NCBI GenBank assembly: GCA_027924585.1
Contig: BSBM01000865.1
Location: forward strand, 1,860,001 to 1,924,000
From: Larix kaempferi
Taxonomy: Eukaryota > Streptophyta > Pinopsida > Pinales > Pinaceae
Direction of reading: 5' to 3'
DNA length: 64,000 nt
Positions 11,342 to 21,595 of the stretch are shown in pieces. Under the pieces are notes generated by a model. The model was not told the origin of the DNA, did no database searches, and saw only the letters and a list, made by a program, of their open reading frames with translations. Position numbers and translations under genes: made by a program. Position 1 is the stretch's first letter. Each line of letters starts with the position of its first letter.

Positions 11342-12800
11342 ATGCCGAAAGGAGGTGGGGCAGTCCTGAGAAATGAATTGAGCAACACCTGTTACCTAGA
11401 GGCACACCCCGAGGTATGTTAGTTTTTCAAGAACGTCGGCTGCTTTAATTTCTGCAAGAAGCTTCAGGGCTCTCATCAACAGCTGGCCGAAGCTTTTGCA
11501 CTCACATATTATGGAGAAAAGGCAGTAATAGGCAAGGAAGAGTTTAGGGTGGATGAGGCCCTCATAGCCCAGGTGACAGAATTCCCAACGACCGGGGAGA
11601 GTTGGTTCAAGACCACTGCCAAGAAGGATTTCGAGTTTCGATCATACCTGAAATTGGAGCACATGAACCTGGTTTGGAAAAAGGACATCCCTATGGCATA
11701 CCTAGAGGATAACTGGCAACTTCTATTGAAGTCTCTCCCGGTCTATATAACCTACGAGGGAAGGTATAACAGGGTGCTCATTTATCATTTTAGACTACTG
11801 GACCATTTCACGGGCAAGAGCCCTTTAAACCTCCCTTTCTACCCCCACAAGAGCCTCACCAAAATGGCGCATGGCTCAGCCCTCCAAAATTGTAGGGAGG
11901 TTGTTCCACCATGGTCTGATTAAACTCTTACTCTCTCATTTATTGCAGAGGAAAGGCATGAAATGGACCTTTTTTCTCTTCTGAAGTGGGCTCGAAACAG
12001 AATTACAGCCAGAAGGTGGAAAGAAATCCTCAAACCCCAGAAGTGGAAAATGAAGAAGGAGGGCTCTTCCCCCAAATTTAGTCAAACCCCTTTCCTCAAT
12101 TCCACCAGTGTAGAAAACCAAAAGGAAGCTGACATTCGATGACAAGGCTGAGGATGAGGGGGTGGTTTCAGAGGAGACTCCCTTGAGAAGTACAAATCTT
12201 TTAAACCTCCCTTACACTGATTTTGAAGAGGAGGATGAGTTGCAAGGAGCTGGAGCAAAATTTGAGGAGGTGAAAACAGAACAGGTACCCCAAGAAGCAG
12301 CCCCAGCCCTGATGGAGCAGGAGAATGATTATTTAAAGTTGCCTCCATTTACCTTTGTGGAAGAGCAAGGTTTTGGATGTATGAATTTACCCTCCCCTAC
12401 ACCCATGGAGGAACAAGGCCAGCAGGTGGCCGACAGACCAATCCAAAATACAAAGATTTCAGCTTCACAGAAAATCAACCCGCTCCTCCACCAGGCTTAT
12501 GAATGTGAGTTACTCTAGAGGGTCATTAAAGAGACGAATGAAAAGCTGATAGAGATATATAACAAGCTTTACATATCTTTCCATTTATTGACCAAGAAAC
12601 ATGGCAAGATGAGGGGCAGAAACATTAGGCTTATCAGGGAAAACATCAGATTGAGGAGGAAGGTCGAAGTTTTTGAAGGTAAGGGAGAAGCTCAGAGTCC
12701 CCAGCTCACGGTACATTCGAACCTGGAGACCTTAGTTGCAGCTGCGATCAACTTTTCCAATCCTCCGACCTCAACCCAAGAGGAAGAAAAATCCAGGTAA
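11342..12800 (+). pseudogene. U3-encoded hypothetical protein, 5' LTR copy (broken)
   Basis: Protein-like reading frame inside the LTR, starting at MPKGGGAVLR. It continues through a globular-looking part rich in Leu, Phe and Trp (for example YNRVLIYHFRLLDHFTGK at about 11764-11817). An acidic central region follows (EEEDELQGAG), then a basic, coiled-coil-like C-terminus (RGRNIRLIRENIRLRRKVEV) and a stop at 12798-12800. Compared with the 3' LTR copy it has lost 8 bp near 11871, which shifts the frame, and it has a stop near 12516. I recognise no family. It is not gag, pol or env. Retention of the same frame in both LTRs only reflects shared origin at insertion, so evidence for coding is the long protein-like frame itself. 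Confidence 0.6.
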
Positions 12801-12853
12801 CAAGAGGATACGAACACAGTTTTGCTATTTTTGCAGGATGAATCATGCATGGT

Positions 12854-13086
12854 TTTCGACAGTTTGGGCGAACACCGGAACTATTCATTAGCTGCCGAAT
12901 CCCATTCTGGTAGTTTATTACGTGCAGGCGACGCCCTCCCGGATACCGAAAAGAAATAAGGTTTCCCAGCACTCTTAAGTATTTCGGTGGTTTAGGCGAA
13001 GCATCACTCTGATTCATCAATCACCGAATGCTAGGCTTTCGGTTGCTTATTGCTTTCAAGCCCCAGTTTCGTTAGCTACCGAAAAC
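12854..13086 (+). repeat. Hairpin group B in the 5' LTR of element 2
   Basis: Three more palindromes of the same family as array A, downstream of the U3 frame: 12854-12900 (TTCGACAG ... CTGCCGAA), 12982-13029 (TTCGGTGGTTT ... AATCACCGAA type) and about 13037-13085 (TTTCGGTTGCT ... AGCTACCGAAA). Stem bases differ from array A while mostly remaining paired. Confidence 0.7.
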
Positions 13087-13468
13087 TAAAATCAGTGCAC
13101 AGGTTTGTCTTCGGGCATCAAACCTCTTTTGTGTTGTTCCTGGCATCTTGAAGGCATTTTCCAGGGATTGACAAGCATTCAAGTACACCACGATCGCCTC
13201 TGGTCGCAGACTGAGAACGCTGGCAGATTTGACAGTAAAATATTCCTGCCTATTTTTGGAAAGCACTGCTACAGGTTTTTGCATAAGAACGGTTTCACAT
13301 CTGCCCCCACATCCACGACGCTCGTCTCAGCTGTCAAGCGTAGGTTCACCAGCGAAGAGTAGTTACTTTGATTATGACACACTATTACATCTTTCATCAA
13401 CTATTCTCAGTTGTTATTTTTAGTATATTCGATCCATCTTTTTGGGATCTGAAAAACTTTGTAATGGC

Positions 13469-13475
13469 TATAAAG
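13469..13475 (+). promoter_or_regulatory. TATA box in the 5' LTR of element 2
   Basis: TATAAAG in the context GGCTATAAAGCTGAGG. It is preserved in the 3' LTR at 23731-23737. It is the best core promoter in the LTR and would start transcription near 13500, leaving roughly 475 bp of R-U5 before the primer site. AATAAA near 13893 could serve as the polyadenylation signal. Inferred. Confidence 0.55.
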
Positions 13476-13978
13476 CTGAGGACTAAAGTAGGATAGAGGT
13501 TCAACTTTGGAGAGAAAAATCAATTTTTGTATTCTCATACTTCTGTGAATTTCTAGATAATACAAGCTTCTTTTATTATTGGTTGTCAGTTTCCTTATTC
13601 TCATGTTTCTGTGCTTATGGTGAATGATCTATTTCCTATATGGTCACTTTTATTGCTGGATAGCTGTTATCCTGTCTCTGTTTTAAAGGATTGAACATAT
13701 ATGTTATTTCGTTGTACTTAGCCATTGATATATGTTCTTCTGTGTATGAATCTACTGAATGCAATAAGGATTCACCTTCTTTATTTTAAATCGACCCCTT
13801 GAGCAGCCGTAGTTAAAGCCTTGTTTGTCTGAGTGTCCCCATGCATGTTGTGAGAGCGTAAATTTTGATTCTTATCATCCAACTTGATCCAAAATAAACC
13901 CCTTCTTTCAAGACAAGTTTGAGTTACTAGGCATCTCCGAAATACAACCTAGGAGAGCTTCCTGGAGTGATAACAAAT

Positions 13979-13996
13979 TGGCGTCATTGCCGAGGA
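13979..13996 (+). other. Primer-binding site of element 2 (tRNA-Asp-like)
   Basis: TGGCGTCATTGCCGAGGA starts three bases after the LTR. It matches the complement of the 3' end of plant tRNA-Asp (TGGCGCCGTTGCCGGGGA) at 15 of 18 positions, including the terminal TGG. Confidence 0.75.
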
Positions 13997-14109
13997 AATA
14001 TTATTGAAGCAGCAGCTTCCCTAGGAGACGACACAGTTCCAGCTTTGATGATAGACAAAGCCTGGGCACTTTTTCGGTTGTAATCATCTATCTGGCGACT
14101 CTAATGGAA

Positions 14110-15430
14110 CGAAGTGGCTTCGAGAAGACCAAGTACCAGATCGAATCCTCAAAGGCCACCAGTAACACCTGTTTCGGACCCCGAACAGATTATAAGGAGA
14201 GGAAGGACCACGTAGAGGCAGATTTCCAGATCCATTAGAAGAACCACATCGGTCCTTACCAGAGGTATTTCTTCTATCCCATCAGATGAGACTCCTTTTG
14301 AATCTCCTTTTTTCTGAAACAGATAATCCACAAGGAACTATAAGTAGAGCAGAAGATTTATGGGCCCAAGTATCTTCATCCATTGCTGCTGCCCAAGTCC
14401 CTAGCCCTGATCCTACTGCACGAACTGACCTAGGAAAAGAAGTCCTAGAATTCGTTAAAGAGTAATGATGTTCCTCCTACCTACAGCCCACATTGGCTGA
14501 ACCAGACGAAAATTTCCCCTTTGTTTACACCAACGTACTTGCTATAGAAAACATATTCCAGGACCTTTTAGACCAGCATGAGAAAAGGTTGTCCTCTTTA
14601 CTTGCACAGTCCTGTGAGAAGACTGATTGCCCAGAGCAACCATCAATCTGTTTCACCCCCACTTTTGGTGACTCTACCGAAACAAAACCTCCACTTTCAT
14701 CATTGCCTATACCTCCTCAGCCACCACCCACACTCAAATTGCTTTCTGCCATCCCTTTAATACCCACACCTACAATGGCTGTCCCTTTAACCAAAATGGA
14801 GAAAATCCTCCTTGCTAGGTATGCCCCTCTAAATTTGCATAATCCCCTTTCTACTATGCCTACCGGAGATTATAAAAAATATAAGCCAAAATCCACCGGG
14901 GAGGGGGACTTTATAGCCTAGGAGCACTTGGAGGCATTTTACAACTATGCCGAGAACATCAATATCGAGCATGAAGATGTATGGACTAGAGTGTTTGTGT
15001 AGAGTTTAGATGGTCAGGCAAGAAAGTGGTTTAAAGAACTACCTGCTGGGTCGATAAATGACAACGAGGCACTGGATGAACTATTTCTGAAACATTGGGG
15101 GAAAGAATAGACCACCTTTATTATCTCGCGGAATTTGATAACTTGAAGAGAGAAAATGGCGAGTCTGTGGCAGCTTTTACAAAGAGGTTGAACAAAATGT
15201 TTAGCAAAATCCCTGCTGAAATTAAGCCTACAGATACCTCTGCCAGGATCATGTACGCCAATGCTTTTGACCCTGATTTTTGCCTTCATCTCCAAGAAAG
15301 AAGAGCTGCCTCTTTACTGCTCATGCAAGATGCTGCACTTGAAGTGGATTCAAATATGGTTGCGTCCAAAATCCTTAAAGGGAAGATTGATAAAAAAGGC
15401 AAACCCCAGATTCCTCCTCCTCGTTAGAAA
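14110..15430 (+). pseudogene. Decayed gag of element 2
   Basis: Gag of a Tat-like Ty3/gypsy element. An N-terminal part (about 14150-14465) is Ser/Pro-rich with stops. The frame starting at 14493 has a Pro-rich stretch and runs into the gag core (about 14860-15330), with motifs KKYKPKSTGEGDF, ARKWFKELP, ESVAAFTKRLNKMF and FDPDFCLHLQ. Stops occur near 14920 and 15000, and a frameshift near 15100 moves the core to another frame that ends at 15425-15427. No CCHC zinc knuckle was found, which distinguishes it from the gag of element 1. In a working element it would form the virus-like particle around the RNA. Confidence 0.8.
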
Positions 15431-15444
15431 ATAAGCTGGAGAAA

Positions 15445-16077
15445 ATGGCCAAAATGTTAGACAGCTTGACCTCCGAAATGTCCAAGATGAAAGTGCAAGG
15501 CCAACCATCCATGAGAGGTAAAGGTCTACATGATTTTATCCCCAAGAATACAAACACTCCCCCTTTCAGAGGAAATGGCCCGCCGGTTCAGACCCTTCAG
15601 AGAGACAGGAATCCTGCTGAAGAACAAAGAATCAGAGCTCCTTTCCAGCATGCAGTATTAGAAGAGGAGCAGGAGCTTATTCAGGGAGGAGCAGAAGAAG
15701 AAGATGATGTCAACTGCATGGAGGATAAGGTTGACCTCACCTTCTTGACACAGTCTGAGTATGAGGAAGCCCTCATGACCGAACAAATCACCGAGGAAAC
15801 ATTGTGTCAGGCTGACGATCAGAGGAGCTATGACTTGAGGTCTAAGACTATTGCTAAGAAACCTTTAAACCTTACTCTTGCAAGGAAGACTCCTGCCTCC
15901 ATGAAGCAGCCCGCTGCTATTGCAAAACAGTCTATCACTCCTTCAAAACAGCAAATTGTTGCTCCCACAAAACAGGTTACAGCTCTTGCAAAATAGCAGC
16001 AGAGAATATCTCATCCAACTGCCCCAGACCCTGTCCAACTTACAGCTCCAGCCCAAGAGACAAGGATCCCTGACAAC
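15445..16077 (+). pseudogene. Gag-protease linker of element 2
   Basis: Open from 15445 to 15996, then stop-interrupted. The start is charged and rather coil-like (EKMAKML, EMSKMKVQG). An acidic Glu/Asp run follows (about 15660-15780), and then a low-complexity Lys/Gln/Pro/Thr stretch with repeated xxKQ units (about 15900-15996). It joins gag to the protease in the same frame as pol. No enzymatic motif. It is probably the C-terminal tail of gag. Confidence 0.6.
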
Positions 16078-16605
16078 TTGCCCTATTCCTTCAATCTTGA
16101 AACTGAGATCCAGAAAATAAAAATCCCTTTTCCCCTGATCGAGCTGATGAAAAACGATTCCTTCAATTCATCCATACTGAATTCCCTCCAGCCAAAAGCA
16201 TCCATGGATGCTAACTTTGTGAACCTCCAAGACGATAAGCCTACAGTAACCCTAGGTCCCATGGTTGAAGAAAAGGACAAGTCTTGCCCACCATTTTACA
16301 TATCCTTAAACATCCATGACAAAATCCTTCACAATTTCTTACTCGACTCGGGAGCCTCCCACAACCTCATGCCCAAAGCTGTGATGGATGAACTTGGTCT
16401 TAGCATCACAAAACCCTACCATGATCTCTTCTCGTTCAACTCCAAAAAAGTTAAATGTCTGGGCCTCATCAAGGATCTCGTCATAAACTTAACTCAGCTG
16501 CCTTCAAAGAGCATGGTAATGGACATAGTGGTTTCTGACATCCCACCGAAATTTGGTATACTTATGTCCCGATCATGGAGCAAACGATTAGGGGGGGCCC
16601 TATAG
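16078..16605 (+). pseudogene. Aspartic protease domain of element 2
   Basis: Retropepsin-like domain. The active-site motif is canonical, LLDSGASHNLMP (about 16339-16374), followed by the typical downstream segment DELGLSITKPYHDLFSF and the C-terminal motif PPKFGILMSRSW, where relatives usually have a G-x-x-L-x-R-x-W form. It would cut the gag-pol precursor into mature proteins. The frame ends at a stop at 16603-16605, after which a conserved linker (DLTYATIPMFGGE, NHPIYAVD) continues in the same frame towards the RNase H. Inactive only because the polyprotein is interrupted. Confidence 0.82.
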
Positions 16606-16829
16606 ATGGACCTAACTTATGCCACCATTCCTATGTTTGGAGGCGAAACTAAAAGGCTCTAAAGGGAAAACCGGATGGCTTATGTTATTAGCAATGAGAA
16701 GAATTTCGTGAACCATCCCATTTATGCTGTAGATACAGATTTCAGAGCATGTATCCTACAGATAGATGATGAACATCCAGCCTCTTTGCAACTCACCAAG
16801 CCCATTGGTCAGCAACCTTAGGAGGCAAC

Positions 16830-17215
16830 CACTGCTGTGTGGAGCATGTTTTTTTATGGTGCCATCTCCCAGGCTTCAACGAGTGCAGGTGTAGTCCTGA
16901 TCTCTCCTTTGAAGGATATTACTCATTTGTCTTATAAATTGGAATTCAAAGCCACGAATAATATAGAAGAATACGAGGCGTTGCTATTAGGAGTCAAGGC
17001 TGCAAAGGAAATGGGAATCATGTTCTTGAAGATTTTTTGGGATGCAGAGCTCATCATACAGTAGGTGAATGGGAACTATCAGGCAAAGAACATCAGGCTG
17101 AAGTCATACAGAGATGAGGTATGGAAACTCAGGGATTCCTTCATGTTTTTTGAAATTCCTTATATCCCGTGAGCCATGAACCATCTAGCCAATTCCCTTG
17201 CTGTCTCTGCCAGCA
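16830..17215 (+). pseudogene. Archaeal-type RNase H domain located before RT in element 2
   Basis: A domain of about 125 residues with RNase H hallmarks: SAGVVLISP, the strongly diagnostic ATNNIEEYEALLLGVKAA and the NYQAKN segment. Plant Tat elements carry such a second, archaeal-type RNase H, normally after the gypsy RNase H; here it precedes reverse transcriptase. The first catalytic Asp position reads FFYGA instead of F-x-D-G-A, and the last reads HLANSLA instead of H-x-A-D-x-L. The Glu of EYEAL and the Asp of FWDAE remain. Stops lie near 17062 and 17169. Removes RNA from RNA-DNA hybrids in working relatives; this copy has lost two of four acidic residues. Confidence 0.72.
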
Positions 17216-17700
17216 CATTCCTTCCTCCCATGCCTCCCAAGTTGAAATATGATATCCAAGTTAGGTATAGACCATCCCTACCCGATAACGTCAAATTTTG
17301 GAAAAATTTTGAGAATGATGATGAGATCAGTAGATTCCTCTAGGTTGTGGATGAATTTTCTGATATGCACATTGGCCAAGAGAACCTGTATGTAGAAGAG
17401 TCCCAGAAATCCAAATTGAAGGGAAAAATAGGCCATCATGACATTGTCCAATTGCCAGGAAATCATATACCCAGGGGCCTGGTACCTCTTGAAAGGCTAT
17501 TTGACAATAATGACATCCCCTTTAAACCCATGAATGAAGAGAAAGACCCAGCTGTCCATGAGCAAAACATAGGCAGCCAGGATCGCCCCAAATTCATAAA
17601 TCTGTCCACAGAATTGACAGCTGATCAACAGTCAGATTACTGCAGCCTGGTAAAGAATTTTGTAGATGTCCTGGCTTGAGAATACAACGACCTGCAGACC
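17216..17700 (+). pseudogene. Linker between RNase H and RT of element 2
   Basis: Same frame as protease and RT, with stops near 17341 and 17677. It contains the pre-RT signature: LSTELTADQQSDYCSLVKNF then VDVLA, a stop, and EYNDLQTYDEDTIQHRIPLE, corresponding to the segment that directly precedes RT in gypsy polyproteins. Comparing this with element 1 shows exactly where that element stops. Confidence 0.65.
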
Positions 17701-18400
17701 TACGATGAAGACACCATTCAGCACAGAATTCCACTGGAAAAGGGCATTACCCTTTTCAAACAGAAGCTATGGCCTATCAACCCTCTTCTGCTACCTGTGA
17801 TCGAGAGGGAAATAAAAAAACTCCTTGATGCCAAGATCATAATCCCGCTGAGGTATTCTAGATGGGTAGCAAATCTGGTCATAGTAAGGAAGAAGAATGG
17901 TGAAGTCAGGCTGTGTGTCGACTTCAGGAACCTAAACAAGGGCTCCCAAAAAGATAACTACCCTCTACCTAAGATGGAACACTTACTGCAGAGAGTGTCG
18001 GGGGCTAGGGTCATGTCTTTTCTTGATGGATTCTCAGGCTATAATCAAATTTCTATGCACCCAGACGATCAGGAAAAGACAACCTTTACCACTCCCTGGG
18101 GTACTTTTATGTATGCCAAGATGCCATTTGAATTGATGAACGCCGGGGCCACTTTTCAAAGGGCCATGGATATCGCGTTCGTGGGGATTAAGGATAAATT
18201 TGTCCTCATATACCTTGATGATATCACAGTATACTCAAACAGCCACGAGGAGCATTTGCAGCACCTAAAAGAGGTCTTCCTGAAATGCAAACAGTTTGGA
18301 ATTTCTTTGAATCCCAAGAAGTCACAGTTTGGTCTTAGGGAGGGAAAGCTCCTGGGCCACATAGTTTCAGCACAGGGAGTAAGGATTGATCCAATTCGGG
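17701..18400 (+). pseudogene. Reverse transcriptase domain of element 2
   Basis: All RT blocks are readable in one frame, open from 17797: WVANLVIVRKKNGEVRLCVD, FRNLNKGSQKDNYPLP, VMSFLDGFSGYNQI (first catalytic Asp), TPWGTFMYAKMPFELMNAGA, the active-site box YLDD at about 18211-18222, and GISLNPKKSQFGL with LLGHIVS. It copies element RNA into DNA in relatives. The catalytic residues are intact in this copy. ELMNAGATFQ replaces the more usual L-x-N-A-P/G-ATFQ. It is the best preserved part of the element, but no uninterrupted polyprotein can be produced. Confidence 0.9.
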
Positions 18401-19200
18401 TCGAAGCAATTCGAAATTTATCTATACCAAGATCAAAAAAGGATATCCAATCTTTCCTTGGTAAGATAAATTTCGTTAGAAGATTTATTCCGAATTTTTC
18501 TGAGTTGGTAAAACATATAACCTCTATGCTGAAAAAGGGAGCTGAAATAAAATGGATTGATCAGGCGAGACATTCTTTCGAAGCCATCAAGCAAGCTATC
18601 ACGGAGGCTCCTACTCTGGTTAGCCTAGATTACACCAAGGTATTTTATATTTTCTCTTTTGCTTCCCATGATACAGTGGCGACAGTCTTTCTACAGAAAG
18701 ACGGTGAAGGGCTTGATCATCCAATCACCTTCTTTAGCAAAACATTGAGGGATGCTGAGCTGAAGTATGATCCCATAGAGAAACAGGCCTATGCTCTGGT
18801 AAATCATTAAAAGCCTTCAGAATTTATATCCTGCACGCGAAGACTACAGCTTATGTCCCTTCATCTTCTGTGAAGGATGTCCTAACTCAGCCTGACATTG
18901 ATGGTAAGAGAGCCAAATGGATTTCCAAGTTGATCGAATTTGACATAGAGGTGAAGCCCACCAGGTTGATAAAGGGTCAAGGTCTGGCCAAACTGATGGC
19001 TGAAGAGAATTACAAACTGTTAGACATTAACCTCATCGGAACAAATTCTGAAAATCTGCCAATAGAGGCAGCTGCAGCAGGACAGCGTGACAGCCAGCAG
19101 GTGGCTAAAAATATGCTCGCATGCGATTGGTATTCGAGTATAATTCATTTCCTGCAGAATTTAGAAGTTCCACCTGGACTTAGCGCAACTCAGGTATAGT
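18401..19200 (+). pseudogene. Gypsy-type RNase H region of element 2
   Basis: Follows RT with the usual connection motif SFLGKINFVRRFIPNFS and then the RNase H segment (HPITFFSKTLRDAELKYDPI, EKQAYALV). The open frame from 17797 ends at a stop at 18808-18810. Homology resumes in a different frame (AYVPSSSVKDVLTQ, EFDIEVKPTRLIKGQGLAKL), so one frameshift lies near 18800. The usual first Asp of the domain is replaced in the segment YIFSFASHDTVA. It would degrade the RNA template in working relatives. Confidence 0.75.
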
Positions 19201-20381
19201 CTCTCAAGCTTAAATCTGCAAAATTCTGCATAAGTGGTGATTTACTGTACTGGAAAGATCCTACTGGAGTGCTGTTAAGATGCTTGGATAAAGAAGAATC
19301 AGGGCAAGTCATGCAACATTTCCATTCAAGCATATGTGGGGGGAATTACTACTGGAAAACCACTGCTCATGAGATTCTAAGGGCTGGGTACTATTGGCCG
19401 TGTCTATTCTCCTACGTATACAATTTTGTGAAAACTTGTGACAAATGCCAAAGATTCACGGGAAAACAGCAGCTGAAATCCCTCCCCTTGAAGCCTATTG
19501 TGGTAAACGGTCCTTTCCAGCAATGGGGCCTCGACTTCATAGGGGATATCAATCCCTCATCCATCAGTCAGCACCGATGGATCCTGGTAGCCACTGACTA
19601 CTTCACCAATTGGATAGAGGCAATTCCCACCAGGAATGCTAACCATCAGGTTATCATCAAATTTTTGTATGAAAACATCATCACCAGATTCGGCTGCCCG
19701 AAAAGGCTGGTAACTGATAATGCACTTGCTTTCAAAGACAAAGAGTTAGTCCATATGTGTGAATCAATAGGCATTTAGTTAGTTCACTCCACTCCCTACT
19801 ATCCTCAAGGCAATGGTCTCGCTGAATCTTCCAATAAAATCCTAGTCAGGATCATCAAAAAACTATTGGAGGAAAATCAAAGGAGTTGGGATTCAAAGCT
19901 GAAATTTGCTCTTTGGGCTGACACGGTGACAAACAAGAAATCCATAGGCACTTCTCCTTTCAGTTTGGTTTATGGCACTGATGCCATTTTCCCAGTTCAG
20001 TTAATCCTGCCAGTGACTAAATTCATCTAGGAGGAACAGGATGAACCGAATGCTATGGTAAGAAGAATGTTGGATTTGGTTGAACTGCAGCAAACCAGAG
20101 AACAACTAGTGGAAAGGTCAGAAGCTCATCAGGAAAAGATAAAAGGTACTTTTGACAAGAAGGCCAAGATGGATGCTTTTCAGGTGGGGGACTGGGTTTT
20201 GAAGTGGGATACCCCAAGGCAGGACAAAGGCAAGCACGACAAGTTTGACTCTCTCTGGACATGCCCTTACGTGATAACTCAAGCAAATCAGAACAACACT
20301 TTCAACCTGCAAAGTTTAGAAGGGAAAGAGATGTTTGGTGGCCCAGTCAATGGGCGTTTCCTGAAACTTTATTTCGTCTGA
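19201..20381 (+). pseudogene. Integrase of element 2
   Basis: Inserts element DNA into the genome in working copies. An HHCC zinc-binding region is visible (HFHSSICGGNYYWKTTAHEI then CDKCQ at about 19316-19450). The catalytic core follows with WGLDFIGD (first Asp), VTDNALAFK (second Asp) and YYPQGNGLAESSNK (Glu). The C-terminal part has GDWVLKWDTPRQDKGKHDKF and ends VNGRFLKLYFV before the stop at 20379-20381. Premature stops lie at about 19776 and 20029. No chromodomain and no envelope-like frame follows. Frame is continuous otherwise. Confidence 0.88.
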
Positions 20382-20578
20382 AGGCTTCACAGCCTGGTCA
20401 TTGTAAATATCATTTTATTTTCAGTTTTGTCTTTGTTTTGTTTGCAAATAACTCCATGCCCAATGGAACACTAGGGGTTTAGGGTTAGATTCTTGTGTGT
20501 TTTTCTTTTTAGGAAAGGCCTTTGGTCTGGGTTCTTGGAGCCTCACTGGGAGGCCTCCATCCCCAAGTAGGAGCCAGA
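20382..20578 (+). other. 3' untranslated region and polypurine tract of element 2
   Basis: About 200 bp between the integrase stop and the 3' LTR. The last bases, AAGTAGGAGCCAGA (20565-20578), are purine-rich and in the right place for plus-strand priming, but interrupted by CC. A second purine stretch, AGGAAAGG, lies at about 20512. Confidence 0.5.
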
Positions 20579-20748
20579 TGTTATCTCCTAAATAAACGTA
20601 GACTAGTCATGTCATCTAGAAGATAGGAACTCTTTAGTTTTGAGTCTTGTCTGTACGTGTCTGAGTTCCAGTCCGTTAGATTTAAGAAGGTAACGAAGTC
20701 TGAATTGATACTTTTACGCCGGCTCTCCTTCCAAAGGAAAAATTTTAG

Positions 20749-21282
20749 GCTTCGGTGGCTTAGGCGGGCCTCGTATTGGCTCATTAGCTACTGAAAGCCC
20801 GGTTTTTGGCAGCTGACGATGTGAGAAACAGAACATCCCAACCATCAAAAGGGAAAAGTTACAGCGTAAAGTGGAGGGGCAGTTTTCGGTGGCTTGGGCG
20901 AACATGACGGTGTTCATTAGCCACTGAAAGATTAGGCGCTTTCTGTAGCTCGAGGGGCAGGTTCGAATTCTTCCATAGCCGCCAAAAGGTAAATTTATGC
21001 CCGCAATTCACGAAGTCATTTCAGGGGTTTGGGTGAACACAAAGGTGTTCATTAGCCACTGAAACTAGGCATACTTTCCACAGCTTTCCATCAAGTGGGC
21101 GGGATTAGCTTCAGCCACCGAAAGCAAAAAGGGCAGTGGTGAAAATTGTTTTCCTAGCGATACAATAGTTTTGAAGGTGAGTTATCGGCCGCCGAAAGAG
21201 GAGTTACATCAATCGACAGACACGTCAAATCGGGGTTCGAGGTCATGATTCAGGGAACTCATCATGGTTTAGACGTCGAAAG
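20749..21282 (+). repeat. Hairpin array A in the 3' LTR of element 2
   Basis: Counterpart of array A in the 5' LTR. The clearest palindrome is 20884-20930, TTTCGGTGGCT ... AGCCACTGAAA, with one arm base changed relative to the 5' copy, plus the internal GAACA/TGTTC stem. Confidence 0.7.
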
Positions 21283-21595
21283 GGTCATTTCAGCGAAAGT
21301 CTGGTTTACCCCGATGGAAGTCCAGACGTCACTGCCTTAACTCTGACCAGTCGGATTTCATTTCCCATCCACATAATAGCATTTCTCAAATTTCGTTCCA
21401 CTGGTGCAATCGTGTCTCCATACTCATCTTTTCACCCTCATGATTGCCCACCTTTTCATACCCTTGGAGTTAGCTCCCGAAAGGCCACACCACCTTCCTG
21501 TTTTCACCCTCTCTGCGTCAATTGAGCCCAGTTTCCTATTTCCCATTGCTCCCTTAGTCCAGGTTTGAACAGCAGCGCCAGCAAGCAGGTTACCG

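Larger units (their letters stand above)
10322..13975 (+). repeat. 5' LTR of element 2 (3,654 bp)
   Basis: Begins TGTTATCTCC and ends GGAGTGATAACA. It is collinear with 20579-24237. From left to right it holds a hairpin array, a reading frame of about 490 codons, a second hairpin group, a TATA box at 13469 and a transcribed tail. U3 would then be about 3.2 kb, very long for a plant LTR. Confidence 0.93.

Noticed and set aside
20382-20578. Possible envelope-like gene after integrase in element 2
   Set aside because: Only about 200 bp without a usable frame.
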